Notes under the pieces: model-generated
Seen by the model: the letters and a program-made list of their open reading frames with translations, nothing else
Databases searched by the model: none
Told to the model about the DNA's origin: nothing
Translations under genes and position numbers: made by a program
Shown: positions 53,368 through 63,859 of the stretch, piece after piece
How positions within the stretch are numbered: the stretch's first letter is position 1
How the letters are laid out: each line of letters starts with the position of its first letter
NCBI GenBank assembly: GCA_031769625.1
Contig: JAUIMM010000573.1
Location: forward strand, 1,815,001-1,879,000
From: Taudactylus pleione
Lineage: Eukaryota; Chordata; Amphibia; Anura; Myobatrachidae
Length of the DNA stretch: 64,000 nt
Reading direction: 5' to 3'

Positions 53368-55053
53368 TGTCACGCCTATCTCCGTGGAATCCCCGACTAA
53401 GGGGCTGAAAACTGTGGTCCCAGGTTGAGGGAGAAATCGGAGGCGAGGGGCCTGGATGTACGTACTCCTCATCCACAAGTATTGGACGTTTACAAGACCT
53501 GACCAAGGGTGTGGAGTCTAACCTGCTGGGAGGTGCTCTCCAGTGACCCCTCCAAGTGGGATATGGGTTTCAGCTGCTCCTGGCAAGCAGGTCGCAGTCC
53601 CTTGGTCAGGTATCCAATGCGAGTGGGAAATGGAGAAAGGTATACCGCTATGGCCCACTGGAAGTACGGTTTCTATATCTACAGGTACTGAGTAGGCACA
53701 AAGGGAATTACTTCCTGAAGTGGTACAATGGGAGACCAGAGAAAAGATCCACAGAGGAGTAGGACGCTCTGCCGACACTGGAAGAGGGTGGTGATTGAGC
53801 TGACTGGGAGAGCGCTGACTGCACAGAGTGCAGATACTGGCGCACTGTTGGTACAGGAGGTGGTCTCAGAGATAGTACTAGGATGGAGGTGCACTGAGTA
53901 TACAACATGTGAATCCAGACGCACCGGCGAGTGGTTCACTGGCAGGAATCGGTTGATGTGTACTTAGTACATGGTGTGCGAATCCAGATGCACCAGAGTG
54001 GTTCAGTAATTGTACTCGATAGTGTGAACCGAGGGCCTAATTCAGACCTGGTAGCAAGGCTGGGTTCGCGTCAATGTTTGTATCCTGTGCATGCTTATGC
54101 ATGGCTGTGCGTGTGTGTGAATTGGCAGCTGTGATCGGGAATCGACCGCAGCGAGCACGCAGAGGCTTCATACAGTGATTGACAGGAAGTGACCGTTTGA
54201 GGGTGGTGACGGGGGGTGGTCAGAAAAAACGCAGACGTGCCTTGGCGTCTAGACACCATTTCATGGGCGTGCATAATTAGGCCCCAGCATACGCATCCTA
54301 ACATTTAGTTACTCACACAAACATTAGCAATGTCTGCGGTAGGGTCAGGTCAACCACAATTTGTGCGTGTGGGTCTGATGTTACGTTCTCGCAAGACAGC
54401 AAAAACATCGGTAAGTGAAGGGAAGTAGGCAGCATTATGTAGTGTTGGGTGTCTACTTATTATGCTGCGGTTACATTGCATATGCAGTCATTAGCATATT
54501 TTTGCATCGACAGGCTGCATGCAAACGCAGGCTTGCGACCGGGTCTGAATCAGGCCCTGAGTATACAACGTGCAAATCCAAACAAACCAGAGAGTGGTTC
54601 AGTGGTTGTACTCTGTAGTGTGTACTGAGTACACAACGTGCAAATCCAGACACACTGGAGAGTGGTACCAAGATGGTATTTAGAAATAACAGGAACCTGG
54701 AATAGAATGACAACAAGCGTACACCAGTAGTGACGACGTTGCACAGGCAACTTCCTGGTGGCCAGAGCCTAGTTATATACCCTAAGGTAGCAGTTCATAG
54801 GAGATCAGTGTCAGCTGACCAAGACCACTCTACCAGTGGTTGAAGGAACAGTCACGTGAGAAAGACTAACATGGTGGCGCCCATGACAGCAACCTCAGAA
54901 ACCAAGACACAGAGCCGCATATGGAAGTCCAAGAGCACCTAAGGTAAAATCCTCAGCGCGTTACCCGCCGCCGCATCTGACATGTGACCGCACGAGAAGT
55001 CAGGGGCAGCAAGTGCTGTGGTGAGTAACGGCCGATCCTAGGCCGAACCCTAA
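53368..55053 (-). repeat. LTR of a decayed Gypsy-type element (lower-coordinate copy)
   Basis: It begins TGTCACGCCTATCTCC and ends CCGAACCCTAACA. The right part (TATATACCCTAAGGTAGCAG ... GTGAGTAACGGCCGATCCTA) matches the right part of the LTR ending at 60164. It contains degenerate ~65-bp tandem units (ACAACRTGYRAATCCAGACR) and a MITE (54033-54557); without the MITE it is about 1.15 kb, close to its partner. The internal genes are on the minus strand, making this the 3' LTR. Confidence 0.72.
54030..54560. mobile_element. Harbinger-like MITE inside the LTR
   Basis: Element 54033-54557: GGGCCTAATTCAGACCTGGT and TGCGACCGGGTCTGAATCAG ends, flanked by CGA (mutated) and TGA. The neighbouring tandem unit GTGTGTACTGAGTACACAAC shows the original site with a single TGA. 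Confidence 0.86.
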
Positions 55054-55689
55054 CAGGATGCTTCACTGGAACAGAAATACAAACTGGTTTGTTATACGTG
55101 AAACTGTATGCTCAAGAAATTCAACGGTTTATCTTTTTTCTACTAGGATGTCTTGAACCAGCCGAAGAAGGTGAAGTCTCTGTCTGGGAAAAAACTTTAC
55201 TTGAGAACACGGAACCTGCGGGAAGGGATTTGCATCATGATTGGGATCATAATCAAAGTTGTAGTTTAGCATCCGAATTGAATTCTTTTTCTTTGGATGG
55301 GAACGTTCCAGAGGTTCACAGTAGTAACAAGAAGCAGGGATCCAATACATATTGCAGGCTGTGAAGGTTCAGAGAACTGAGTAGAACATGAACTGAGGGA
55401 AACATAGTACATTTTTAATTTAACAGGCTGTTGTCTTTGAACTGTATTTGGAGTATTCTTATCCCAGATGTCTTGATCTTTCTTGGAAATGCTGTAGGAA
55501 GAAGATAAAGATGTGTATCTAAGTTTTATGTCCAGGGGTACAGATTGTGAAGTGTTGTTTATCTTGGAGATTAGAAAGTCCTTAATATACTGGCTCTTTG
55601 TAGTTTGATTTTGCTCAGACTGCAAATAAATGGAGGATTGGTTGATTGGTACAATACTTGGATGATAACTTAGAGCTAGAAACTTCTCC

Positions 55690-56060
55690 AGAAAAGGTGG
55701 TTTTAATAGGTTTTGGTTTCTGGGCTAAATTTTTTAATTACTGCTTCACTGACGGTCACTACATTTTTTAATTATAGCTTCACTGACTGTCACTAAATTC
55801 TGAAACATAGGATCCTTAGACTCAATGAAAGAATTAGCCCAGTCCAAAGCCTTACCTCTAAAGGACAAGAGAAGAAATTTAACTTTGTTGGTAGGAATGA
55901 TACTGGATGACGGATCAGACTTCATTATTGTGAGTTATCGATTAATGAATGTATAATATTGTGCTAGATCGCCATCAAAGCAAATGGGCACAGAAGCACT
56001 AGATGAGTTCTGGGTGATTGAAGCTTGCAATGCACACTCAGGAGTAGGGAAGGAATCAAC
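55690..56060 (-). pseudogene. Gypsy-type capsid segment B
   Basis: The minus strand encodes VPICFDGDLAQYYTFINR, a stop, then PTNKVKFLLLSFRGKALDWA and NSFIESKDPMFQNLVTVSEA. The pattern FDG...FINxC...KVxFLLxxLxGxALxWA is typical of Gypsy Gag capsids. It lies downstream of a Ser/Pro/Thr-rich stretch (56061-56534). The in-frame stop and missing continuation show it is dead. Confidence 0.65.
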
Positions 56061-56782
56061 TTAAGGAACTTCAGATTGGTGAGAAGATGTAATGGTTGTA
56101 GCTGACTGACATCCTTTACTTGAACCAATAGATGGAACTGGATAGGATCCAGAGGAACTGCAGTCAGTAACCGAGGAAATCCTTGAACTGGCTGGTGGAG
56201 TTGGATTAAGTCTGGGAACCGTTGAACCTGTTAGAACTGAAGGAGGAGGACTCTGGCTGGTACCGGAATGGGTAGAATCCAAAGACAGAGTCGGAAATAT
56301 GTTACACTGGGACGATATTCTCAGGAGATAATAGAAAGGAACCAATATCTGAATCAGTGGTACTGAAGGCCCCTCCTGTAGCTGAGTGTCTGGGGACCCT
56401 GTCTGGGGTAAATTCAAATTTTCTCCTGAAGTTGTAGACTCTGATGCCCCTTCTGGACTATTTGGATAATTGGGTGGAAACGGATCGGGCAAGGAGATGC
56501 TTGAATTAGTGGAAAATGTATGGAATTGCTCCAACTTGGAATCAGAATTTCTAGGATCAGTAGAAGCTGAAGGAGGCTGATCTGGGACCAGATTGGGTCC
56601 ATAGGAACTTGAATCGGTTAGAACTAAAGGATGCAGAATTTGGATAGAATCGGAGTAGGCTGAATTCAGATGGCCCTTCTTGGACCTGAGCCATGCTGGG
56701 AATCAACTCTCAGGAAGAGGCTGACAGGATTCCATGACTGCCACCATGGCACTAAGAATCCCACTTGAAATCTTGGCACTGA

Positions 56783-56930
56783 GTACCCTTACTGGAGCTG
56801 AGAAGTCAGAAATGCTTCCTGAGGTTGGCAACACAGATAACTCTCCTGGGGCTGGCAGATCAGATTTTCCTCCTGGAGACAAGGCTCTGATACCTCTTCT
56901 GGAGCTAATGAAACAGATGCCTCCCTTTGG
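56783..56930. repeat. degenerate ~28-33 bp tandem repeat
   Basis: About five imperfect units each contain C-TCCTGRGGYTGGCA or CTTCTGGAGCTAATG variants. It lies next to the regular 27-bp array. Confidence 0.5.
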
Positions 56931-56960
56931 GTGACAGAATGGAGTCTTTGAGTGGAACAG

Positions 56961-57149
56961 GCAAAATTTGGACTGGAACTGAAACAGGTAAAGTCTAGGC
57001 TGAGACCGGAACAAGCAAAATCCGGGCTAGCCCCAGAAGAGGTAGAATCCAGGCTTAGACCAAAACAAATAAAATCCAGGCTGGGACCAGTACAGGTAGA
57101 ATCCGGGCTGGAACCGGAGCAGGTAGAATCCAGGCTGGGACTGGAGCAG
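56961..57149. repeat. 27-bp tandem array, seven units
   Basis: Seven contiguous 27-bp units (consensus like GTAGAATCCAGGCTGGGACC + GGAGCAG) fill exactly 189 bp. The period is a multiple of three, so each strand repeats a 9-residue peptide: on plus VESRLGPEQ-like repeats with no stop, on minus GFYL-W-QP-like repeats with one stop. The Gypsy genes run on minus, so the open plus frame is probably incidental. Confidence 0.93.
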
Positions 57150-57313
57150 GTAGTAGAGTCCCCTCCAGCGGTAGGCGAATCAGGTGTCTCTGGCTAGGAG
57201 AGGTTTAGATATTCTACCTTGGTTCCCAAATCTAGAGCAAAAACGCCTTGTAATGGGACCCCAATCATGAACTTGTACCTTCTCCGGAATGGCAGACATT
57301 ACCCCAGAGGAAC

Positions 57314-57500
57314 CTAGAACTGCAGATGGCAGATGAGAAGAACTGAGGGCACGAGCACAGTGACACTGACAATGTCATCACTCCTGGGTTTGCGATGGGA
57401 ACAGTCTTTAATGAAGTGATCTGAATTCCCACAGTAAAGGCAAAGATGTAATTCCCAGTGCCGCTGGCATTCAACCTCAGAGAGCTTGGGGTGCAGGTAA
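57314..57500 (-). pseudogene. Gag zinc knuckle
   Basis: The minus frame reads HLCLYCGNSDHFIKDCSHRK, a perfect C-x2-C-x4-H-x4-C nucleocapsid knuckle (residues C, C, H, C). Sequence on the far side of the solo LTR (58213 on) would continue this Gag upstream. The frame stops soon after, near 57314. Confidence 0.75.
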
Positions 57501-58212
57501 CTCTGTGTCACACTCTGCACACATTGTGTGACTTACCTTGCCATTTGCTGCAGGTCAGGATTTCTGCCTGACCTTGTTCGGGAACCATGCAGTGACATCA
57601 CCATCATGCACTATGTCAGCTGATGGCATTCTTCCAGTGAGAGTGCTCCTGCCTCAGCTGACCTCAGCAGCCTATCAGGGACTTGCAGCAGAATCATATC
57701 CCCTGTGAGAACTCCCACTGGTGCCTGAGCAAAGTGTTGCTTCCTAGAGTTCAGTTCTAACCTGTGGCTCCTTTGTGCAGAAAACCACCACTGCTATCAG
57801 ACTCATTTACCAGACTCCAGCGTTCCTGTGATATTCCATTACCTGTTCCTGACCTTGGCTTCATTTGTGACCCTGATTTCGTCTGACCCCTGGTACTGCA
57901 TCTGGTTTTGACTTTGGCTATTCCCTGTGACCTGTTTATGCCTGCTCCCTGGTACCATCTAAGTCCGTTTGGTTCTGACCTGGCCTGTCGACTAAGCTAT
58001 ACATCTTCTCCGCTTCATCCGGAGTTTACCAGCACCTGTATAAGGGAATCTATCCTGAGGACTGCGACCTGTGTGTTGGACGCAGCCAAGCCCATACCTT
58101 CTTGCGAGGGTCCCTGGTGAATACCGCCGGCACATTAGACTCCGCGCCTCAGGCTTAGGTCTAACCAACTCCCTAATACAGGCCGCATCCATCCGGGAGT
58201 TGTGACACTCTG
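57501..58212 (+). mobile_element. solo LTR (702 bp) with 5-bp target duplication
   Basis: The segment 57506-58207 starts TGTCACACTCTGCACACA and ends CCGGGAGTTGTGACA (TG...CA ends with inverted termini). CTCTG flanks both sides (57501-57505, 58208-58212). No internal genes remain, so it formed by LTR-LTR recombination of another Gypsy-type element. Orientation is tentative, from its general LTR character. Confidence 0.9.
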
Positions 58213-58444
58213 GTGTCTCACTTGGCATGGAAGAGGTCTTCGTTGAATCAGGGGAAACACCAAAAAACTCTTGAATAGTCTGAAAAATTTTGGTGAGTAG
58301 GTCTTGTAACTGTTCCAATAATTGATGGCAGGAAGTCAGGAGTACAGGGTTAACGGTGACAAGGGACTGGGGAGTCTGAGACCAATTGAGGGGGTGACTT
58401 GTGCACTCAGGAAAAAAACCTTTAGCGGGACTAGATAATGGAAT
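58213..58444 (-). pseudogene. Gag linker segment
   Basis: The minus frame, truncated by the solo LTR, reads MEQLQDLLTKIFQTIQEFFG then VSPDSTKTSSMPSETP. It is polar and non-globular. It probably belongs to the Gag region between the N-terminal segment and the zinc knuckle. Confidence 0.45.
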
Positions 58445-58726
58445 TTAAGTCTGGTTAATAAAACCATGACAGAGTTTAGGATTCCCATCAAAACTATTGA
58501 GATTAGGTATTTGAAGGCAAGACTTCGGAGGAGATGGTACAGGTGAAGGATTCACAGGTAAAGTTGCTGCAGAATCTGGAACCACTGAAGGTAAAGTGCA
58601 CTGAATAGTAAACTGTGTAGAAAAATCCTGAAGGTAACGTGTCTCCTGTCGCTGAGCTGCTTCTTGATTTTCCATAAAAGTGAGTTTCTGCATCACCCCG
58701 GCACCTTGGAACCCCTCAACATCCAT
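58445..58726 (-). pseudogene. Gypsy-type Gag N-terminus, capsid segment A
   Basis: ATG at 58726: MDVEGFQGAGVMQKLTFMEN, a Pro/Ser-rich stretch (NPSPVPSPPKS) and IPNLNSFDGNPKLCHGFINQ. The last motif matches the start of Gypsy capsids (P..FDG.P..C..FINQ). The frame ends right after it, where the capsid should continue. The start lies about 15 nt from the LTR end, close for a Gypsy leader. Confidence 0.7.
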
Positions 58727-59132
58727 TTGGGCCTGAACAAACTGTTATGACCTGACTCTGGGGACCTTCAGTCGATGGACTGGTGTCACAACCTGGGCCA
58801 TGAGATTCCATTCCATGGACTGGGAGTTGAGGGAACTAGGTGAGGAGGCAGTTGATAAACACTAAAGGGTGTTGGTAGTGACTTATACAAGGCAGGGAAC
58901 ACTGCAGAGTATCAGTAGCACACAGGAAAATATCAGTGGTGACTGATGCTAATAACACTGGAGAGTATTGGTAAGAATATCACTGGAGAATGTCACGTAG
59001 ACAATATCACTGGAATGTCACTGCAGGATATCACTGGAGAATAACACTGGTGATTATCACTGAAGAGTAACACTGGTGATTATCACTAAAGAATAACACT
59101 GGTGATTTGCACTGGTGATTATCACTGAAGAG

Positions 59133-59404
59133 TAAAGGTGCATACACACACAACAATTTTTTGAACGATTATCAATAACGATATCGTTTATCGTTCAATC
59201 GTTGAAAAAATCGTTAATTTTCTGAGTTAAAACGATGAACGATTACCGTTCATGCGCGTTCACGTTTGTAGTGTGTAGTTCAGTCAGACCGACAAACACA
59301 ACGATTTTCATTACGGGAATATGCAGAAATCATTTGTAGTTCAAAAAAATCATTCATTACACTTTAAAAAATCTGACAGAAAATCATATGTGTATGCAGC
59401 TTAA
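59133..59404. mobile_element. MITE, TIR AGSTGCATACACA
   Basis: Element 59136-59401: AGGTGCATACACACACAAC at the left and ATATGTGTATGCAGCT at the right, TAA on both sides. AACGATTATC/GATATCGTT-rich arms. It sits in the LTR's tandem-repeat region. Confidence 0.88.
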
Positions 59405-59519
59405 CACTGTGGAATCTCACAGAGGAATAGTACTGCAGAGAATCACTTTAGAATATCACTGGAGATGGTTCTGCAGAATGTCACTGAAGAATGTGCACAG
59501 AGTAGCATTTAAGCATTTC

Positions 59520-59830
59520 ACTGGAGATCAGTACACATATTTAGCACTGAAGTATATCACTAGAGATTGGTATGCTTATTAGCACTAAAGTGAATACTGG
59601 AGATCAGTACACAAATTAGCACTGAAGTATATCACGAGATCAGTACGCAGATTAGCACTGAAGTAAATCACTGGAGATCAAAATGCGAATTAGTACCGAA
59701 GTATATCAATGGAGATCAGCATGCAGATTTAGCACTGAAGTACATCACTGGAGATCAGTACGCAGATTAGTACTGAAGTATATCACTGGAGATCAGCATG
59801 CAGATTAGTGCTAAAGTATAACACGGGAGA
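59520..59830. repeat. ~47-bp tandem repeats in the LTR
   Basis: About seven units of the form ATCACTGGAGATCAGTACGC + AGATTAGCACTGAAGTAT recur with small changes. A shorter, related array (ATCACTGGTGATT variants) lies at 58975-59132. Confidence 0.85.
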
Positions 59831-60252
59831 TAGTTGCTGGAAGTATTCAGCATGGAACCAGGAACGATGCTTAGCAGCAAGCAGCGTAGTGAAGAGTTGT
59901 TCAAGAAACTTCCTGTTTTCTGGAGTCCTGCTTTATACCCTAAGGTAGCTGTCCATTGGAGGAGAGAGTCAGCTGAGAACTGACAAGCCTACCATTGGAT
60001 AAGGATCCTATCAGGTGATATAGACAACATGGCTGCACCAATGACCACCACCGCGGGAACTCCGATATGGAGAATTGCGTGGAAGTCACGTCTGACTGTG
60101 CTCGCTAGTCAGAGGAAGCCGACACCGTGGTAAGTAACAGCCGATCACAGGCTGAATCCTGACATAGATAAATTACATAAACAGGTAAGTCTGAATGAAA
60201 ATATTCTGCAAATATTGCTTAAGTAGTCACTTAAGAGAGAAAGGTCAATAAT

Positions 60253-60832
60253 AAGACCTACCCCGAAAATAAGCCCTACCCCTACTTTTGAAACCCGGTC
60301 CAAAATAAGCCCTACCCCGGAAACAAGCCCTACCAAAATCCCCATTTTGTCCAGTCCTACACTAAAATGCCCCCAGCTCCGCCCCCCGCATGAAATGGAT
60401 GCCGCCAGGGGGGAAAGGAGGCCCGGCCGCTGCTGCTACCGCCCGCTGACCCGGTCCCTTACTAAATGATAGAGCTGGAGAAGGCTGCCCAGCCCGCTTG
60501 GGCTACTCCTCCACCAGCTTACAGTGAGATCCGGTAGTCAGACTCCAAAACAAGCTTTAAATAAAGCTTGTTTTAGAGTCAGCTCGCGTGATGTCATGAC
60601 GTCACGGCGCGACTCTGAAGGGCAGGGTCGACATCGGAGGAGCCGCGGATCGAGCTATGGACTGTGGAGGAAGGTAAAGGCAAGTGGGGAAATGGCGCGC
60701 ATTCAAACTGCATTCAACAGGGAGGGGGAGATTTAAAAAAAATGTTTATTAAAATAAGCCCTATGGGGTTTTTTTGACAAAAAAAATAAGACAGTGTCTT
60801 ATTATCGGGGAAACACGGTAGAAAGGGTATTA
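60253..60832. mobile_element. non-autonomous element with AATAAGCCCTA ends
   Basis: It begins TAAGACCTACCCCGAAAATA, repeats AAAATAAGCCCTACCCC three times, and ends AATAAGACAGTGTCTTATTA then TCGGGGAAACACGGTA. The GC-rich centre has an AAGCTTTAAATAAAGCTTG palindrome at 60553. Family uncertain. Confidence 0.55.
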
Positions 60833-60915
60833 GATAAGTGGAATAGCCTCCCATCAGAAGTGGTAGAGGCTAATACTTACCTACTTTTGAAAAAGCATTT
60901 CAAGGAGATTGTGAA
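60820..60915 (+). pseudogene. LINE-like C-terminal fragment
   Basis: The plus frame reads VLDKWNSLPSEVVEANTYLL, then KKHFKEI. From family knowledge the WNxLPxEVVxAxxxxxFKxxL motif closes the proteins of CR1-like and related vertebrate LINEs. Only about 35 residues are visible. Confidence 0.55.
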
Positions 60916-60979
60916 AGCAACAACTATGAGCACGGTGGTAAAGTGGATGTGTACTGCTACATCTTGATTTTCATCCAAT

Positions 60980-61667
60980 TTTAAATGAGCCCCAAAGTAG
61001 TTAGTAAGATCTACTAGTTGAATAAATCACACTGTGTCACGGTCTTGGTATGTAGATACGACTCAAGACTCTTAGGTGTGATGATTGTGCATAGGAAATT
61101 TGGAGGCTTAATAATACTTCGGCTCATGGGTATCAACAGGAGTGTAGGTACACTAGTGATGGTGTAGGAACAACAGACTTGTGATATGCATTGATACTGA
61201 ACTGGAACCAGAGTGAACAGACCAGGTCCATTGAGCAACCCCTTGTATAGTGACCTGTGAAAGCCAGCAAGACCAGAGGTATACTCCATGGACAAGGTGA
61301 CCTCCAGAACTCAGAACAATATAGTACTGGTAGATTGGAACTCTGGCCAGGAATCAGAGTCTAATGTAGTCAGACTACAACTTGAGGAAGCTACAACTCT
61401 GGTACTGCTCTGTTGCAAGCCCTGGAACCCAGTGAGGAACTCAGAAACTGAGAGTCAGGATAAGTAACCCAGCTTACTGGACACCTAGATGTACAAACTG
61501 TATACTGCACACTTAACCCTATGCAATATTTAACATCATTTTACACATCATTAAATCTGAGAGTCTTCTCTCGTGACCAAAAAACCACAGCTTCATATGA
61601 TTAGGTTGTAACTGCTAGTATATTGTATTGCTACATGAGTGATACTATTAGTAACAGTATTTCTCCT
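60980..61667. other. unassigned, possibly LTR-derived
   Basis: Around 61036 the sequence TGTCACGGTCTTGGTATG resembles the start of a Gypsy-type LTR, but no partner was found. The rest is unassigned. Confidence 0.3.
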
Positions 61668-62468
61668 TCATCCACCAGGGGACACTGGAGCCTCAGTACA
61701 ATGGGGGTATAGGAGTGTGTTAACCGGGAGCTGGCACCTTTAAATAAAAAACTACCGGTAACTAGCTCCTCCCCCTCTATACTCCCCACCAGGTCAGTCT
61801 AAAAAATGTGCCCTGGGAACTGGACGTAAGCCTCCTTAGGGCTCCGGAAATATACTCTACAGCATGAGGACAGACAGGCAGCCTACTGCCCCTGCCTGTC
61901 TGCGCCGAGGGAGCTGCCGGGGAGATCCTCACCGCTGCTGCATGCGGTTTGTGCTGAGGTCTCCTGCTACAGAGACCTCAGTCTCTGGGGTACCCAAAGA
62001 TGCGCTGCATGCAGTGTACGTCGCGGGGCCCAGTAGCATATGCCCACCGCCGGCAGCACAGGCAGGGATAAGGTAAGTGCTTCCTGGTTAGCAGAGGAGC
62101 CAGGACAAGTATTTAGGCGGGCACTCACAGTGCGCTCCGCTAGCGCTGCGAGCGCCATAGTGGGGGGACGAAGCCTAAGTTTCCCTTCTGCTCCTGCCTC
62201 CCAGCAGCCTCAGCGCTTCCAGAAGGACGCTGGTGGCCATTTTACACGCACTACAGGGTGGAGAGAGAGCTGTGCAGGAGTCAGGCTAGTACTCTGTGTA
62301 TCAGCACTTGCATTTTTATTCTTGTTATCAGCACTATTCTGTTACCGCTGCAAGCATTATAGTTTATCTCCCTCTGTGCCCCTTTCAGGTCTCTGTGTAG
62401 TGTGATTGTATAATCTGTTATTGCATTACTGTCCTTTTCTGTGTGTGTGTGGTGTCTGTACTACAGAC

Positions 62469-63859
62469 ATGTCTACCAAGCGGTCTAAACTGCACAAAAG
62501 TCTTTTTCATGCAAGACTTGTGGTGAAAAATTCACACAGGGACAATCTAATACTTCCTTACTGTGTGATAAATGTGTGTCTTTACCTCAAGATACTAATC
62601 TTGAAGTCCAGCCTAGGTGGTCTGAACAATTGACTGCAGTTATATCAAATCTATCATCAGAGGTGGAATCAGCTCGTAAGGACAGGGAGAGGCTGAGACA
62701 AACAGCAGCTGAACCAGATTGGGCTCGCTCTCTGGCCAGATCTGTTGAGGGACTTACAAAAGCAATGTCCCAGGCTACACCTGCTTCTTCTTCTCCTGCT
62801 GAAGTTCTTAGTAAGAGATTGATTCATAATAACCTACAATGGGATGGGTCAGATGAGGAGTTGCAGGACCCTGAAGAGGGCGAGGTTCTGGAAGAGGAAA
62901 CTTACATTCCTGAAGACCCCGAACCTGCATCTCAGGGCATGGATGCTTTAATTTCAGCAGTACGCCAGGTGTTGCATGTAGAGGATTTAGAGGTTACTGA
63001 AAAACCATCTATTTTCGGTAAAAGATTTAAACAGTCTGTTACCTTTCCAGCATCAGAAGAGCTGGATGAGATTCTTTTTTCCGCATGGAAACACCCAGAC
63101 AAAAAATTTCAAATGTCTAAGAAATATCTGTCTTATTACCCTTTCCCACCTGACAGCAGGAGATTATGTGGAACTCCTCCAGCAGTGGACCAGTCAGTAG
63201 CCCGTCTTTCCAAGAAAACGGTGCTTCCGGTGCCTGGTGTGGTTTCCCTAAAGGAAACCTCGGATAGGAAGATGGAACACACATTGAAATCCTTGTATAC
63301 AGATGCAGGGGTTTTGATGCGTCCAGCCCTAGTTAGTTGTTGGGTAAATAAGGCCATTGAAGACTGGGCGCTGCAGCTGGCTGAGGGGATTAAGACAGGT
63401 ACGCAAACTGACGACTTAATTCAGTTAGCCGAACAGATCGCAGAGTCGGCTGCTTTCCTCGGAGAAGCGTCTAAGTACATTTGTAATCTATCCGCCAGAT
63501 CTTCAGCATTAGCTATATCTGCGAGAAGAGCTCTGTGGCTGCGTCAATGGCAGGCAGATGCAGAGTCCAAGAGAGCGGTAGAGGCCCTTCCCTTTACTGG
63601 GGAGGTACTTTTCGGATCGGAGTTAGATAAGTGGATCTCACAAGCTACAGGTGGGAAATCCACTTACCTACCATCTGCAGCTCCTCCTCCTACTAGAAGA
63701 TCTTTGGCAGGTCCCTCCTTTCGATCCTTTCGTGCCTCTGGAAGATTTAGAGGGCGTTCCAGAGGATGTCCGGCCTTCTCCAGAGGCCGAGGTAGAGCTT
63801 CAGCATCAGCCGCCTCCAACACTCAGCAGGACAAGCAAGCTGCCAAGCCTGCTGCATGA
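62469..63859 (+). CDS. Gag, DIRS copy 4 (frameshift near the start)
   Basis: ATG at 62469 opens MSTKRSKLHKS. A one-base shift near 62500 moves into the frame with CKTCGEKF...LCDKC, the CxxC...CxxC zinc ribbon, and the 427-residue open frame from 62576 continues with an acidic linker (GSDEELQDPEEGEVLEEE). Then come KFQMSKKYLSYYPFPPD, AFLGEASKYICNLSARSSA and LFGSELDKWISQATGG, ending in a basic RGRSRGCPAFSRGRGRA tail. Homologues are Gag of copies 1-3. Stop at 63859. The apparent shift may be a real mutation in this copy. Confidence 0.85.

Larger units (their letters stand above)
55054..58741 (-). mobile_element. internal region of the Gypsy-type element, no pol found
   Basis: Minus-strand sequence between the two LTRs. 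Two capsid-like segments (58445-58726 and 55690-56060) and one zinc knuckle (about 57385-57440) are recognisable, but no protease, RT, RNase H or integrase motif was seen. Tandem repeats occupy 56783-57149 and a solo LTR sits at 57506-58207. This is probably a non-autonomous or rearranged Gypsy derivative. Confidence 0.65.
58742..60164 (-). repeat. LTR of the Gypsy-type element (higher-coordinate copy)
   Basis: It ends CAGGCTGAATCCTGACA at 60164, matching the 55053 end of the partner LTR (TACCCTAAGGTAG, GCTGACNACTGA, GTAAGTAACAGCCGATC). The left limit is TGTTATGACCTGACTC (58742) or TGTCACAACCTGGGCC (58781). It holds tandem repeats and a MITE. For minus-strand genes this is the 5' LTR. No matching target duplication was found with the other LTR. 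Confidence 0.7.

Noticed and set aside
56952..57197. Plus-strand 81-residue repeat protein as a real gene
   Set aside because: Lies inside a minus-strand Gypsy element with no promoter or homologue; kept as a finding about the 27-bp array, not as a gene.
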